A stretch of DNA of 64,000 bases from contig OY759222.1 of the NCBI GenBank assembly GCA_963662175.1, positions 15,696,222 through 15,760,221 on the forward strand, given 5' to 3'. Made by a program: the position numbers and the translations under genes. The DNA comes from Aradus depressus. Lineage: Eukaryota > Arthropoda > Insecta > Hemiptera > Aradidae. This document shows positions 21,577 to 27,705 of this stretch, piece by piece. Within the stretch, counting starts at the first letter, position 1; every line of letters begins with the position of its first letter. The notes beneath the pieces are model-generated. The model saw only the letters and a program-made list of their open reading frames with translations. It searched no databases and had not been told where the DNA came from.

Positions 21577-24252
21577 AAAAGTCTTCTCAAACAATTATTT
21601 ATTATTTATTGAATACATTTTTTATCGTTCAAAATAATAAATACAATATATACACAATACTAATATATATGTGTATATGTACAAAAGAGTAATAATAATA
21701 GAGAAAAAAAATCGTCAGTGTATGTACTTCCTCAGAACGAAGTAATCATTTAACTTTTCGCTCCCACTCCGAAACCAGTAGATCGTTCGGGCTGAAAGTC
21801 GATAGTTGACTTACACAGTGGTTTATAAATCCTCATACAAAATATTGGCTCTATAAATCCATTAAATCGGTACTTATTAATGTTTACGAGTAATATAATC
21901 TAAAGTAATGTAATATACTAAAGTAATATAATCTAAAGTAATGTAATATACTAAAGTAATGTAATATACTAAAGTAATATAATCTAAAGTAATGTAATAT
22001 ACTAAAGTAATATAATCTAAAGTAATGTAATATACTAAAGTAATATAATCTAAAGTAATGTAATATACTAAAGTAATATAATCTAAAGTAATGTAATATA
22101 CTAAAGTAATATAATCTAAAGTAATGTAATATACTAAAGTAATATAATCTAAAGTAATGTAATATACTAAAGTAATATAATCTAAAGTAATGTGCTGAAC
22201 GCGAATATGCCATTCATTTTTACAGATGTCGATTCTTATCGATATTTTAACGGTTTCTTAATAATTTAAAATTTACCGCTTTTTCTAGCAATCGTACCTA
22301 GTTGTTCAAACTAATCACCAGTAGATGGCTTTAATGTGGTGTTCCAATTTTATTAATATAAAGCTTGAAATGCTTCAATATATCGACTTCTGTAAGAAAC
22401 CAACAATATGTATCGATATAACATCGATGTTTTTTCATAATATATCTATATTATGTTATTTCTCCTTATCGATTATTATTGTTCAAAAAATTAATTTCTA
22501 TTAATTTTACATAAGATAGTGGAAGTCTCTCGATCCCCCAAATAACTTTGCTTCAAAGTTTAACAAAACAAAAATAACAAACTATTGATTTTGTGCCATA
22601 TTCTGATTCTATACATTATAAAATATATTTTCAGAAAAAAACAGACTGAATTCTGCAATGTAAAGGAAAATTCCCAGAAAAAAAACTTCTATTTTTGTGC
22701 CTATGTTAGGATACTTACCCATGAGAAGCCTATACATCCAATGACGTCAGACAACATATCTCCGAGTATTGAGGGGTAAGAGTTGCCTGAAGGGAAGTAG
22801 GCGTGGAACCTAGGATGTTGCCAGTGGGTCACCTGCAGTAATAAATATTAAATAAAATATATTAGTAATGTATCTGATGTGACCATAACAAGAAATTAAT
22901 TTAAATAAGGGAGAAGGGGAGAGAGATCCGTAAAAATGGGGTCAAGGGTAGTGGTTAGGTTAGGTTTTATGACTCATGCCCGGGCTTTAACTTCAAGGTC
23001 ATATCGCCTACTACCAGAGCGCTCTTTTGTCACTCTGGCGGACATGAGCCCGACTCTATAATGAGAGTCCTAAATTTTGATAACCAAAGGTAGGGTCTCT
23101 AAACGAGTATCTGACACCAGCTCGGGACAATCACAACATACCATTTCAACTATGGCGTGCTTGGTTTTTTTTTGTTTTTTATGTAAAATTACTTCATACT
23201 TAGCTTTAATTTTGTTTTCTTGACAGAATTCAGCCACCAATAATATCCTTATACTATTATCATTATTTTTTTGTTAGTTATTTACAATTTACTTTATTTT
23301 TTAAATTTATTTATTTTATTTCCTTTTGTTCTATATTTTGTATGATAATATCGCCGCTAAATAGAACACTTCTAAATATAAAATATTTATTATTAAAAAT
23401 CAATGAACAAAAAAAATGTAAATTCAATTTTTTTCAAAAAGATATATAATTGTACGGTTTTGTTACAGGAAAATATTTACTAAAGAAATCAGACTTGCTT
23501 CTTTAGAAAACATTAAATAAAAATTTTAAAAACCCCCGACACAAAAAATAAACCTTTAAAAAGAGGGGGGGGGGGGGGGGGCTGAAGGGCTTAGGGCTTG
23601 GCCCTACACAGGCTCTAATGAAACCTGAAGATCTTGGAAACGGTATACCCGATTTCGACCAAACATGGCTTAGAACCATCTAACAAATACCAGCCTTTGA
23701 AACAAAAAACCGCTTTGAAATCGGTTCAGCCGTCTTGGAGTTACGATACCACAGACAGACACACACAAAGGCTTAAACTTATAACACCCCTCCTTTTGCG
23801 TCGAGGGTTAAAAACTGTAACACTTGAATTTATTATTATTATTTATATATTCATTTATTTTCTACTATATATTTATTTTATTTTTAATACCTTTGATATT
23901 ATTAATCTCATTTTTGTCCGACTATAACTGATCTCTGTAATTTTTAAGCTATCTTGATGTATACCTTGTTATGACGTATCCTGATGGATTAACGAAAACA
24001 ACTATTAATATTTAATAGATTAAAGTTGAGTTGTTGAGTAGTTCTACTTACGCCTGGCATAATGTACTTCTCGACGTCGGCCATGATGCTGTCCCAGGAC
24101 TCAGGTTCGTGAGGTGCTTCTGCAGGTAAGAGCGGTCGGAGGTAGCCAGGCTCCACGGACGGTGTGACCCGTCGTTCCTCCAGAGTTCCCATATATTCAC
24201 ACATGTAGTCCACCATCTCCTTACCTCGACGTCGAAACTCATCTCTCTCCAT
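873..24252 (-). CDS. Tdc: Tyrosine decarboxylase (Tdc), nine coding exons, 3' end off window
   Basis: PLP-dependent group II decarboxylase that converts tyrosine to tyramine, the first step of octopamine synthesis in insect neurons. Exons at 24252-24052, 22832-22719, 10821-10770, 10678-10608, 8960-8724, 5081-4842, 3532-3408, 2764-2590 and 1038-873 join in phase with GT-AG borders into 460 codons without a stop. Visible landmarks: [11 protein letters not shown] (residues about 38-48), [13 protein letters not shown] (69-81), [26 protein letters not shown] with the active-site His at about 193, HVDAAYAG with the PLP-binding Asp at about 273, NSNKW with the Schiff-base Lys at 305, and [18 protein letters not shown]. 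The words [16 protein letters not shown]-x-[18 protein letters not shown] and [11 protein letters not shown] are those of insect Tdc1/Tdc2, not Ddc or Hdc. The retained His argues against the aldehyde-synthase branch, which has Asn there. Tdc1 and Tdc2 cannot be told apart. The C-terminus is missing. Confidence 0.93.
1224..1509 (+). mobile_element. SINE copy, tail CACAATAACTAA
   Basis: Carries the SINE body landmarks: GAGCTCAAGATCGCTGG head, GCGATGGTCCCGAGCCTGTA, GTACTCGTTAAA and the AGTAGGAGATATGACC box, ending in the AGTCACAATAACTAA tail. It has internal deletions. It lies in Tdc intron 9/exon 9/intron 8 territory, just upstream of exon 9 in gene sense. Confidence 0.75.
1609..1665 (-). mobile_element. 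SINE 3' fragment
   Basis: Reverse-strand match to the SINE 3' end only (GACTCATGTCCGGGCTTTAA). Confidence 0.65.
1881..2024. repeat. Tandem duplication, copy 1 (Tdc intron 8)
   Basis: The ~145 bp beginning GATAACAGGTTATATTAACT and ending CCACTATCCTTG reappear at 2396-2554 with few changes. The SINE at 2025-2368 sits inside copy 1. Confidence 0.85.
2025..2368 (+). mobile_element. Full-length SINE, tail CCTAACCTAACC
   Basis: tRNA-derived head with box-A-like TAGTTCAGTGG and box B GGTTCGAAACC, then the family body and a 3' tail CATAAAACCTAACCTAACC. Flanked by a 13-bp target duplication with one mismatch: CCACTATCCTTGA at about 2014 and CCACTACCCTTGA at 2369-2381. Confidence 0.85.
2396..2554. 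repeat. Tandem duplication, copy 2 (Tdc intron 8)
   Basis: Second copy of 1881-2024, without the SINE. It extends to within about 36 bp of the exon 8 donor. Confidence 0.85.
2590..2764 (-). CDS. Tdc: Tdc coding exon 8
   Basis: Completes Arg347 and runs to codon 405: [20 protein letters not shown] then [14 protein letters not shown] to RFVVCNDVK. Acceptor GATCGCAG, donor AAG|GTAAGG. Flanked on its 3' side by a tandemly duplicated intron segment. Confidence 0.95.
2885..3120 (+). repeat. Dispersed ~110-bp monomer repeat, fragment
   Basis: Contains the family words GACTGAAAATCATTAG and TATATTCATTACATCGGCGG that recur at 18890-20740, 21722-21890 and 25985-26560. Confidence 0.55.
3125..3288. repeat. 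Tandem repeat in Tdc intron 7
   Basis: The words AATAATCTCACAAGTAATGT and AATTAATGGAATTTAA alternate about five times. Confidence 0.8.
3408..3532 (-). CDS. Tdc: Tdc coding exon 7
   Basis: Codons 306-346 plus two bases of Arg347: [16 protein letters not shown] then [17 protein letters not shown]. Acceptor CCAACAG, donor CAG|GTATTC. The acceptor and first ~9 codons are duplicated immediately upstream, in intron 6 (3544-3580), without the AG. Confidence 0.94.
3506..3790. repeat. Degenerate tandem repeat starting in exon 7
   Basis: 3506-3543 (38 bp, across the exon 7 acceptor) is repeated at 3544-3580. More decayed units then follow, each with a version of AACCAACAGCCACTGGCAAA and TTAGTATTAACC, up to 3790. 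In gene sense these are repeated pseudo-acceptors upstream of the true one. Confidence 0.75.
3801..4623. mobile_element. hAT-like DNA transposon, 823 bp
   Basis: Termini are inverted (TAGAGCCCGGCTTCC and the complement of GGATTTCGTGC-like TCCTGGCTCTA). They are flanked by an exact 8-bp duplication GTAATAAC at 3793-3800 and 4624-4631. TAGAG ends with an 8-bp duplication fit hAT-type elements. It lies in Tdc intron 6. Confidence 0.75.
3909..4244 (+). CDS. 111-codon ORF inside the hAT-like element, unknown
   Basis: Open frame from [14 protein letters not shown] to a stop at 4242, wholly inside the 823-bp element. It has a Lys/Arg-rich patch ([12 protein letters not shown]). I do not recognise a transposase domain in it. 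It may be a remnant of the element's protein or chance. Confidence 0.25.
   Translation: MLCCMKLHVFNFFGNFAPFFVLTTIHLLVDKFTTVLRENPGHDQLKKYNAAINGKDIELDLQPDIISSYKKKPHKRQRREVVFPAKTHMHLATGDTVFFMYLVVNFNASNA
4842..5081 (-). CDS. Tdc: Tdc coding exon 6 (PLP lysine)
   Basis: Codons 226-305, [20 protein letters not shown] through [11 protein letters not shown] to FNTNSNK, ending exactly on the PLP lysine (donor AAG|GTAACA). The acceptor TTTTAAG is unusual in base use but keeps phase 0. NSNK replaces the NPNK expected for Tdc. Confidence 0.94.
5082..5697. other. Tdc intron 5, low-complexity AT-rich stretch
   Basis: Long A/T runs (AATAATAAA-type) from about 5340 to 5690. No exon or named element seen. 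Confidence 0.5.
5698..5880 (+). mobile_element. Second SINE subfamily, 3' part
   Basis: Shares the TCGTCCTTCGGATGGGA and GTCAGGTACTCGTTAA words with the main SINE but ends GCATTCGATGCTTAGGTCCC, as does the copy at 59262-59465. Confidence 0.6.
5905..6600. repeat. Tandem duplication in Tdc intron 5
   Basis: About 5910-6180 and 6328-6600 are old copies of each other. Both run from TTATGGTTGAYTATCATCGT through TATTTTATCTTT to the start of a SINE head (ATCGCGAGTTGGAAATC / ATCGCGAATTGGAAATC). Confidence 0.7.
6085..6325 (+). mobile_element. SINE copy, diverged
   Basis: Head remnant GAACTCAGGATCGCGAG, body GCACGTCGTCCTTCGGAC, tail GGGCATAAGTCAAAATAACT. A further head-only remnant of the duplicated unit lies at about 6495-6590. 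Confidence 0.7.
6863..8352 (+). mobile_element. Tc1-like DNA transposon, 1.5 kb
   Basis: Terminal inverted repeats are visible: ATCGTCTACAAAAAAACTTG at the left and, reversed, CTCGTCCACAAAAAAACTGG at the right, both next to TA. The enclosed broken frame encodes a DD34E transposase. Inserted in Tdc intron 5, antisense to the gene. Confidence 0.87.
7195..8086 (+). pseudogene. Tc1-like DDE transposase, frameshifted
   Basis: An N-terminal helix-turn-helix segment ([18 protein letters not shown]) starts in one frame. A second frame carries [20 protein letters not shown] third carries the first catalytic Asp in [20 protein letters not shown]. After a stop near 7769 a fourth stretch begins [12 protein letters not shown] and ends [12 protein letters not shown]. 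The second Asp (HDN) and the Glu (PIEHLWD) are 34 residues apart, the DD34E spacing of Tc1. At least three frame changes make it inactive. Confidence 0.9.
8724..8960 (-). CDS. Tdc: Tdc coding exon 5
   Basis: Codons 147-225, phase 0 at both ends (ATTACAG| ... CAG|GTAGAA). Encodes SASECVLV (PLP phosphate contacts), [20 protein letters not shown] with the His that stacks on the PLP ring, and [16 protein letters not shown]. The first residue is Thr where relatives have Gly (GGGVIQ-T-SASE). Confidence 0.95.
9160..9508. mobile_element. Foldback element / MITE in Tdc intron 4
   Basis: Two ~100-bp arms in inverted orientation (about 9163-9263 and 9408-9505), e.g. GACGTTTCAGGAGG against CCTTCCTGAAACGTC and TTATAGCTTTATAATTC against GAATTATAAAGCTGTG. 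Confidence 0.75.
9537..9890 (+). repeat. Dispersed repeat starting TTAACCCCCGATGCAAAAGG
   Basis: Matches, in opposite orientation, 23531-23816: shared words include AAAGGAGGGGTGTTATAA, GAACCGATTTCAAAGCGGTT and CCAAGATCTTCAGGTTTCAT. The right end decays into C-rich repeats (CAAGCCTCCCCCCTAAGCC twice). Confidence 0.7.
10069..10171 (-). mobile_element. SINE 3' fragment
   Basis: Reverse-strand SINE 3' end: GCCCGGGCTTTTAACTACAA through CACTCTGGTGGACATGAGCC. Confidence 0.8.
10300..10585 (+). mobile_element. SINE adjacent to Tdc exon 4 donor
   Basis: Antisense to Tdc. Target duplication CTATTATTATTGA (10287-10299) and CTATTATTATTAA (10586-10598). Tail type GAGTCACAATAA. The right duplication ends at intron position +10 after the exon 4 donor. 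Confidence 0.85.
10608..10678 (-). CDS. Tdc: Tdc coding exon 4 (71 nt)
   Basis: Completes Gly123 and runs to codon 146: [20 protein letters not shown] then GVIQ. Acceptor ATTATAG, donor CAA|GTAAGT. Its donor lies only about 10 nt from the edge of an antisense SINE insertion (10300-10598). Confidence 0.92.
10770..10821 (-). CDS. Tdc: Tdc coding exon 3 (52-nt small exon)
   Basis: Codons 106-122 plus the first base of codon 123. Encodes [17 protein letters not shown]. Acceptor CAACAG, donor G|GTAACC. The 11.9-kb intron 2 lies on its 5' side and a 91-bp intron on its 3' side. SPALTEL replaces the usual SPACTEL. Confidence 0.92.
11140..11250. mobile_element. Small AT-rich palindromic MITE
   Basis: Contains the inverted words ATATTGTCTATTTCAC / GAATAGACAATATT, shared with the insertion at 24738-24905. 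Confidence 0.5.
11253..11770 (-). mobile_element. Non-autonomous Helitron, 518 bp
   Basis: Reverse strand reads TCATATATATAAAGCTGAAA at the 5' end (after A) and ends CCCGGGCAACGCCGGGTATT ACTGCTAG followed by T. This is the Helitron signature: 5'-TC, a 3' hairpin and CTAG inserted between A and T. Two internal ~110-bp direct repeats share GGTGGATGCTGGGATGGACC. Confidence 0.88.
11777..12111. mobile_element. Nested foldback MITEs
   Basis: Outer element 11879-12111: GAGCGCTAGAAACGATTGTA against TACAATCGTTTCTAGCGCTC, inner arms ATGAAGATGTCA / TGACATCTTCATT. A second palindrome precedes it at 11777-11873 (CCATCTTCAGCCACGAC against GTCGTAGCTGAAGATGG). Confidence 0.75.
12482..12600 (+). mobile_element. 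hAT-type terminus with G homopolymer
   Basis: CAGGGGCGTAGCCAGGATTT followed by a run of 13 G. This terminus occurs at ends of hAT-like elements in many invertebrates. The other end was not located. Confidence 0.45.
12675..12806. repeat. Foldback hairpin, ~130 bp
   Basis: AATGTAAAGCGCAGCAGCAG and CAAATGCACGCT are mirrored by AGCGTGCATTTGCTGCTACT and GCTTTGCATTTTTACTGC. Confidence 0.7.
12914..13715 (+). repeat. 5' LTR
   Basis: 802 bp, TG...CA ends, near-identical to 17310-18112. Confidence 0.92.
13975..15207 (+). CDS. 410-codon coiled-coil ORF of the LTR element (gag-like?)
   Basis: Intact frame from [14 protein letters not shown] to LGFAI. It is very acidic at first (residues 1-65). Residues about 75-230 are charged and heptad-like with repeated units around [16 protein letters not shown] and [18 protein letters not shown], consistent with a long coiled coil. 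The C-terminal ~80 residues turn basic ([20 protein letters not shown]). Its position behind the 5' LTR and the TRG start suggest a gag-type protein, but I see no zinc knuckle. Lysine, glutamate and asparagine codons are almost all A-ending, like the rest of the element. Confidence 0.7.
   Translation: MPITRGQARRLEEESREEGSSLEERSDMELSEDRERETPAAMESMQGTGEESQGEGVNKEKEGIAAPDMEWLRVVLTKLTGDMNQKMEEQSNKLGNLVTKLTGDMGDMNQKMEEQSNKLENFVTKLTGEMGNLRGDIGNINQKIEEQGRDLRRNMKEQGIELRGDLENINQRIEEQGKELKGEMGNLRGDIKNLEARLDKKVDNLMNQLEKIQIENERVESRINKAGENLEKHFIQKINKLDEGNSEVEKEVLIIDSQSQVDEVEGTENNSGEEQTQILEKEVEEESQNVEKLVLSEIQENRMNVDVDGQSERNIWMLLDKTNEQTENNKQKTNFNFKENIVKTYRQTGNRKEVNKIHKNNFKKGVREFKQVLRRKLTLNEYLEKGEGIFKDIIRRGIRKKIKLNLGFAI
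15208..17309. other. Non-coding interior of the LTR element
   Basis: AT-rich with no frame of note and no pol motif seen. Near the end three related segments (about 17078-17215) carry CTGTGTATTGGAGGAAG-like words, then a ~24-A run and the polypurine tract. Confidence 0.6.
17310..18112 (+). repeat. 3' LTR
   Basis: 803 bp. It differs from the 5' LTR by one T in a T-run and two transitions near 17714-17719 as read by eye. Confidence 0.92.
18293..18892. repeat. C homopolymer and (CT)-rich polypyrimidine tract
   Basis: A 17-C run at 18293-18309 is followed by GGGCATGCCCCTG (a likely hAT-type end). From about 18348 to 18892, ~540 bp is almost purely CTCTCC/CTCCCT. Long open frames here are products of the tract, not genes. 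Confidence 0.92.
18893..20740 (+). repeat. Dispersed ~110-bp monomer repeat array
   Basis: Repeated decayed units contain GACCGATT(T)...CTGAAAAT, a TTCT(C/T)ATGTGGTTCTGGAT-like word and TATATTCATTACATTGGC. The unit ends near CACAGACAAAAAAAAAAA and CTTCCCTTTATACCTCGTAC. A hAT-type MITE (19584-19990) interrupts it. Confidence 0.65.
19584..19990. mobile_element. hAT-type MITE, 407 bp
   Basis: Ends CAGTGCCGGCCTGAGG and GTAGGGCCGGCCCTG (inverted CAGGGCCGGC). Flanks ATAATGCT and TCAATGCT look like an imperfect 8-bp target duplication. Short frames inside show no transposase. Confidence 0.7.
20960..21582 (+). pseudogene. LINE ORF2 3' end with A tail
   Basis: From 21077 the frame reads [20 protein letters not shown] then [12 protein letters not shown] and a zinc motif [17 protein letters not shown] (C-x2-C-x7-H-x4-C) followed by [11 protein letters not shown]. 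This is the carboxy-terminal tail typical of Jockey/I-group non-LTR retrotransposons. The 3' UTR ends AATAAATAAATTAAAAA with an A run to about 21580. 5'-truncated. In Tdc intron 2. Confidence 0.85.
21722..21890 (+). repeat. Dispersed monomer repeat fragment
   Basis: Same family as 18893-20740: CAGTAGATCGTTCGGGCTGA, GATAGTTGACTTACA. Confidence 0.55.
21892..22196. repeat. 33-bp satellite array
   Basis: About nine units of TAAAGTAATATAATCTAAAG + TAATGTAATATAC, itself two related halves. The open reverse frame (repeated [11 protein letters not shown]) results from a unit length divisible by three. Confidence 0.95.
22719..22832 (-). CDS. Tdc: Tdc coding exon 2
   Basis: Codons 68-105. Acceptor CTGCAG, donor TGG|GTAAGT, phase 0 on both sides. 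Encodes [14 protein letters not shown] followed by [15 protein letters not shown], the substrate-pocket segment of group II decarboxylases. Confidence 0.94.
22961..23164 (-). mobile_element. SINE, 5'-truncated, tail CCTAACCTAACC
   Basis: In Tdc intron 1, same sense as the gene. Reads GGTTAGGTTAGGTTTTATGA at its left (its 3' tail) and loses the head after CATACCATTTCAAC. Confidence 0.85.
23531..23816 (-). repeat. Dispersed repeat, inverted partner of 9537-9890
   Basis: Reverse-strand copy beginning TTAACCCTCGACGCAAAAGG. It contains a run of 18 G (23564-23581) where the partner is C-rich. Confidence 0.75.
24052..24252 (-). CDS. Tdc: Tdc coding exon 1
   Basis: Codons 1-67, from [16 protein letters not shown] to EKYIMPG, ending at the donor GTAAGT (24051-24046). 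The start is the ATG at 24252-24250, whose following residues align with known Tdc N-termini. A CAG lies directly upstream (TTGTCAG|G ATG), so a splice acceptor just before the ATG and further 5'UTR exons to the right are possible. No such exon was found. Confidence 0.92.
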
Positions 24253-24303
24253 CCTGACAACACATCGTGCAACACTTATTAAATATCCCAGATGAAAAGT
24301 TTT

Positions 24304-24636
24304 AGGTTTTATGACTCATGCCCGGGCTTTAACTACGAAGTCATATCGCCTACTACCAGAGCACTCTTTCGTCTGGTGGACATGTGTCCGACTCTACGAT
24401 GGGAGTCCTAAATTTTGCCTACCCTAAATTTTTATTCACCTAGGGCAGGAATCTTTAATGAGTACCTGACATCGTACAGGCTCGAAACCATCGCTTAACG
24501 TCCCATCCAAAGGACGGCGTGCTTAAATTTATTTTACCTCCCAGATAAAATAAACTAAGGGCCTCGGTCGGGTTTCAAACCCACGTTCTTGAGCTCAGAT
24601 GGCAAGCACGCATACCACTGAGCTACCGGCGCCCTC
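24304..24636 (-). mobile_element. Full-length SINE just upstream of Tdc exon 1
   Basis: Complete from the head GAGGGCGCCGGTAGCTCAGTG (reverse strand, 24636) to the tail ATAAAACCTAAA. Same sense as Tdc. Its end lies about 50 bp upstream of the Tdc ATG. Confidence 0.9.
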
Positions 24637-24703
24637 TAATTTCATTTATAAATTTTCTTTATATTATTGATTTGTACACTTTTTTGTTAGTTACGTATTT
24701 ATT

Positions 24704-25030
24704 ATAGTTTCAGATGAACAGAAGCTTCATAATATTTTATGATAACATTTTTTGCATAGATATTGTGAAACAATTAATAAAAAATAAAGAAAAACGTACG
24801 TTTTTTAAAGATATTGTCTTTGGTATTGCTACCATATTTTATATATATTATACATTATTTTGTGAAATAGACAATATTTTTAAAAAACATACTTTTCTTT
24901 ATTTTTTCATAATATTTACTTGTTCCGCCAAGTCTGAAGTTAAGGAAAACTCTTTTAGACTAATGTTTACCTACTTTTTATTTTAATTTATATAACTTTT
25001 TTATTAAAATCATTATTGTAATTTTTTTTG
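24704..25030 (+). pseudogene. LINE 3' end interrupted by a MITE
   Basis: AGTTTCAGATGAACAGAAG then, after the insertion, AAGTCTGAAGTTAAGGAAAA match the LINE 3' end at 28450-28530 (GTTTCAGATGAACAGAAG, AAGCTTGAAGTTAAGAAAAA). Confidence 0.75.
24738..24905. mobile_element. AT-rich palindromic MITE inside the LINE fragment
   Basis: Flanked by ATAATATTT on both sides. Arms AAAACGTACGTTTTTTAAAG / TTTAAAAAACATACTTTT and ATATTGTCT / AGACAATATT. Related to 11140-11250. Confidence 0.65.
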
Positions 25031-25044
25031 TTCTTTGTTTTTAG

Positions 25045-25580
25045 AATCAAGTGATACCAACTCTCTTCCCGTGACATTCTCGCACGTGCCGAGAACCAGT
25101 ATAAAAACTTCCCCAATTTAACATGATTGGCCCGTGATGGTAGTTCACCTTTAAGCTACAAGGTGGAACTACCATCACACCACTGTCCCCAAACCTTTTA
25201 GGCCCCTGGCGAGCGCGGGTGCTGTCCGGGGCTGTTGAGCGGTTGGGAATCCGTGCTAGAGGACTCCAGGGGTCAGCTGACGCCTGACCCTACCCCTGAT
25301 CGGCTCCCGCTCCCTCAGCAGCTCTGGATGAAGGGGCCGCTAGTTGGAACCTTTTGATACCATTGGTCCAACTAGTGTGCCCTGCCCAGCTCGCTCGGGG
25401 TTTGACATATATGCAAGAAATAGAAGCAGAAGCAGAGTGGAAGCAAAGCAGTCTACTCTATCCAGCTGAACCCAAGGGAGTCAACTCAACATCCCCCCCC
25501 CCACGCCTTCTGGGGTATTTCTGGGTGGCCGGCTCTGCTGGCCAGTTCATCACTCTACATCCCCCTCCGACTTCACAAGT
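25045..25580. other. GC-rich island of unknown origin
   Basis: A ~500-bp block much richer in G+C than its surroundings (e.g. GGCGAGCGCGGGTGCTGTCC). It contains a perfect-looking hairpin GATGGTAGTTC...GAACTACCATC (25136-25175). It is followed by a LINE-like 3' UTR. No coding frame of note. It may be a LINE 5' UTR fused to the 3' UTR. Confidence 0.45.
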
Positions 25581-25581
25581 T

Positions 25582-25755
25582 ATTATATTTCAGTATGAAG
25601 AAATCACTGCTATTGTTTTGTTAATTAATATTTTTTTATTTATTTTTTTATTTTAGTTTAGTCGTTATTATTTAGAAATTGTATTTATAATTATGTATCG
25701 AACTTCTTGCTGTAAAATAATTCTTTATATGCAATAAAGTTATTCAATTATGTAT
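25582..25755 (+). mobile_element. LINE 3' UTR
   Basis: GTATGAAGAAATCACTGCTA ... GCAATAAAGTTATTCAATTA parallels the 3' UTR at 28590-28730. Confidence 0.65.
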
Positions 25756-25984
25756 ACAATTTTTTGAATAAATAAATGGGAATTCATAAGGGACATAAAT
25801 TCAAGATGTAATGACGCCTACTTTTTACACTGAAGTTAAGTATCAAATATGAGGTAAATTAGTTCCTTATTTTTAGTGTAGAGAACACGACATGTATGCA
25901 CAGACTGACAGTAAATCCGACAAAAACTTGATTTCGGATTGTCGGACATATACGTACATACCTTCTGTTGAGAGTGTAAAAACG

Positions 25985-26560
25985 TCGTCTCGGCAATTTA
26001 CTTTCCCAGAACGAATTATTAAAAATTATTATTTCGCTCTCCCTCCACTACCAGCCGACCGTTTGCGCTAATATTCAATAGTTGACTTACATTGGGGCTC
26101 CTAAAACCTATACATCGGCAGTAATAAGGATTTTTAATTGGGCCCCCCTGAACCGCTGCCTTCCTTCTGTCGATATCGCTGAAATTTGACACGTGTTCTC
26201 ATTAGGTTTTGACTTCAAATATAAATTTTTTTTTCAATTTTTAAGGGGTTTTAAATTTATATAAGAAATTTTGTGTCGATACATTCATTACAACGGCAGT
26301 TATTAGAGTTTTGATTTAAGTCTCCCCCTAATTCTCCCCTTCCCTTAGGTCGATTTGACTGAAAATCAATAAGTGTCTTCGCTAGAGGGTTCTGGATTTA
26401 CATATTAAATTACATGTGGATACATTCATTCTATCGGGAGTTATCGTGTTCACACACACTCAGACATCAATTTTTTTTCATATTTAGAATCTGGAGGTCG
26501 AAAACATGAAATTTCGTTAAAAATATTGACCGATTAGATAACTTCCCCTATACTTCGTAC
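25985..26560 (+). repeat. Dispersed ~110-bp monomer repeat
   Basis: Units with CGATATCGCTGAAATTTGAC, GATACATTCATTACAACGGC and GATTTGACTGAAAATCAATA. Ends AACTTCCCCTATACTTCGTA as in the array at 18893-20740. Confidence 0.7.
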
Positions 26561-26889
26561 AGTTGAGGAGAAAAAAAAAAATTATTGAACCAAAATGACG
26601 ACCTGATAGGTTCATTCCTTGTGGAAGTACCTATCCTTAAACCTCACAATGCTCGTACTGTTGCGCCACCGCGGCCATATTTGTATCTATATTGAAGAAA
26701 CCCGATTGACTGGCTGTCTACACATTAATAAAGGAACATCCCCAAACTTTCGATCGGAGTTTCCCCCTAAACCAATATTTCCTCACCGGCTTTCCTTTGT
26801 GTTGCCCTGTCTATTTTATTCAGTTATATATTCACTTGATGATGGTGGTTTAAAACAAACAACAGATTGGCCTTCAGTCTACAAAATAT

Positions 26890-27335
26890 ATTTATATTAA
26901 TTTTGATAACGTCCAAGTCAAATATCCGCTATCTCGGGTTCTACCTGTACAGTAGACTAACGTGGAACCCACATGCAAGACTTTAGACCTTTAAACGACA
27001 GGAACTAAATTGACGTTACTTGGACCAAAGTCAAAACTTTCCACTGACAACAAACTAATAATTTATAAAACTATAATACGTCCAATACAGCAAAAGAATC
27101 CAATATAAACAGCATCAAAACATTCCAGTCCAATTGTCAATTCTGCTGTCCATATCACCAACAAAGAGCTACCACAAAGATCTCAATAAACCTACCATCC
27201 AAGAACTAATCCAATCCGGATTTTCAACTTTTCATCATAAACCCTCAACCCATCTGCATAAGTCCTACCCTCTCAAGACCATCTTAATAACCCTCCTCGT
27301 CCTCTGAAGAGAAGGTGGCCTCGAGAATTTCTTCC
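26890..27335 (+). pseudogene. Degenerate Jockey-like LINE ORF2 fragment
   Basis: In shifting frames I read TWNPHARL, LTTNKLIIYKTIIRPIQ-like and IQELIQSGFSTFHHKPSTHL words ending REGGLENF. These are the order and words of the C-terminal reverse-transcriptase/tail region of Jockey-type LINEs. Many stops and frame shifts. Confidence 0.65.
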
Positions 27336-27570
27336 GTTATGTAACAATAAAACTATCTATGGAGTGTCAGCTCTGGCTGACTTCTCCCATCAAGTGACTT
27401 TTTTGTTTTATTTTTTTCTTATAACCATAATTTTTGCCTATTTTCCTAATATATTGTACAGATTGCAAATTATAAAAAACTTTCACCATAATTTAGGCAT
27501 TATCTATTGTAACTTTCAAACAAAATAAAACAATTTATAGCCATTATATTATCAACGATAATCAATATTA
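27336..27570. other. No feature recognised
   Basis: AT-rich, nothing recognised. Confidence 0.4.
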
Positions 27571-27573
27571 AAA

Positions 27574-27705
27574 ACTGATCCTGACATCGTACAGGCTCGG
27601 GACCATCGCAAGGTTTTTTTTACCTCGCATATAAAAAATCTAAGAGCCTCGGCCGGTTTTCGAATTACGCAAGCATGCTATCTCTGATCTATCGCCACCC
27701 TCCAA
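27574..27705 (-). mobile_element. SINE head fragment
   Basis: Reverse strand: ACATCGTACAGGCTCGGGAC to the decayed tRNA-like head near 27700. Confidence 0.75.

Noticed and set aside
21884..22213. 109-codon [11 protein letters not shown] repeat protein
   Set aside because: Product of the 33-bp AT-rich satellite.
873..24252. Dopa decarboxylase, histidine decarboxylase or DHPAA synthase instead of Tdc
   Set aside because: [16 protein letters not shown]-x-NKW and [11 protein letters not shown] are Tdc words; the synthase would have Asn at the active-site His, and Ddc/Hdc have NPHK or NPSK with SDQAHSSVE.
24048..24275. Alternative start [12 protein letters not shown] in another frame
   Set aside because: Its residues do not match any decarboxylase; the 24252 ATG frame does, and it keeps phase with exon 2.
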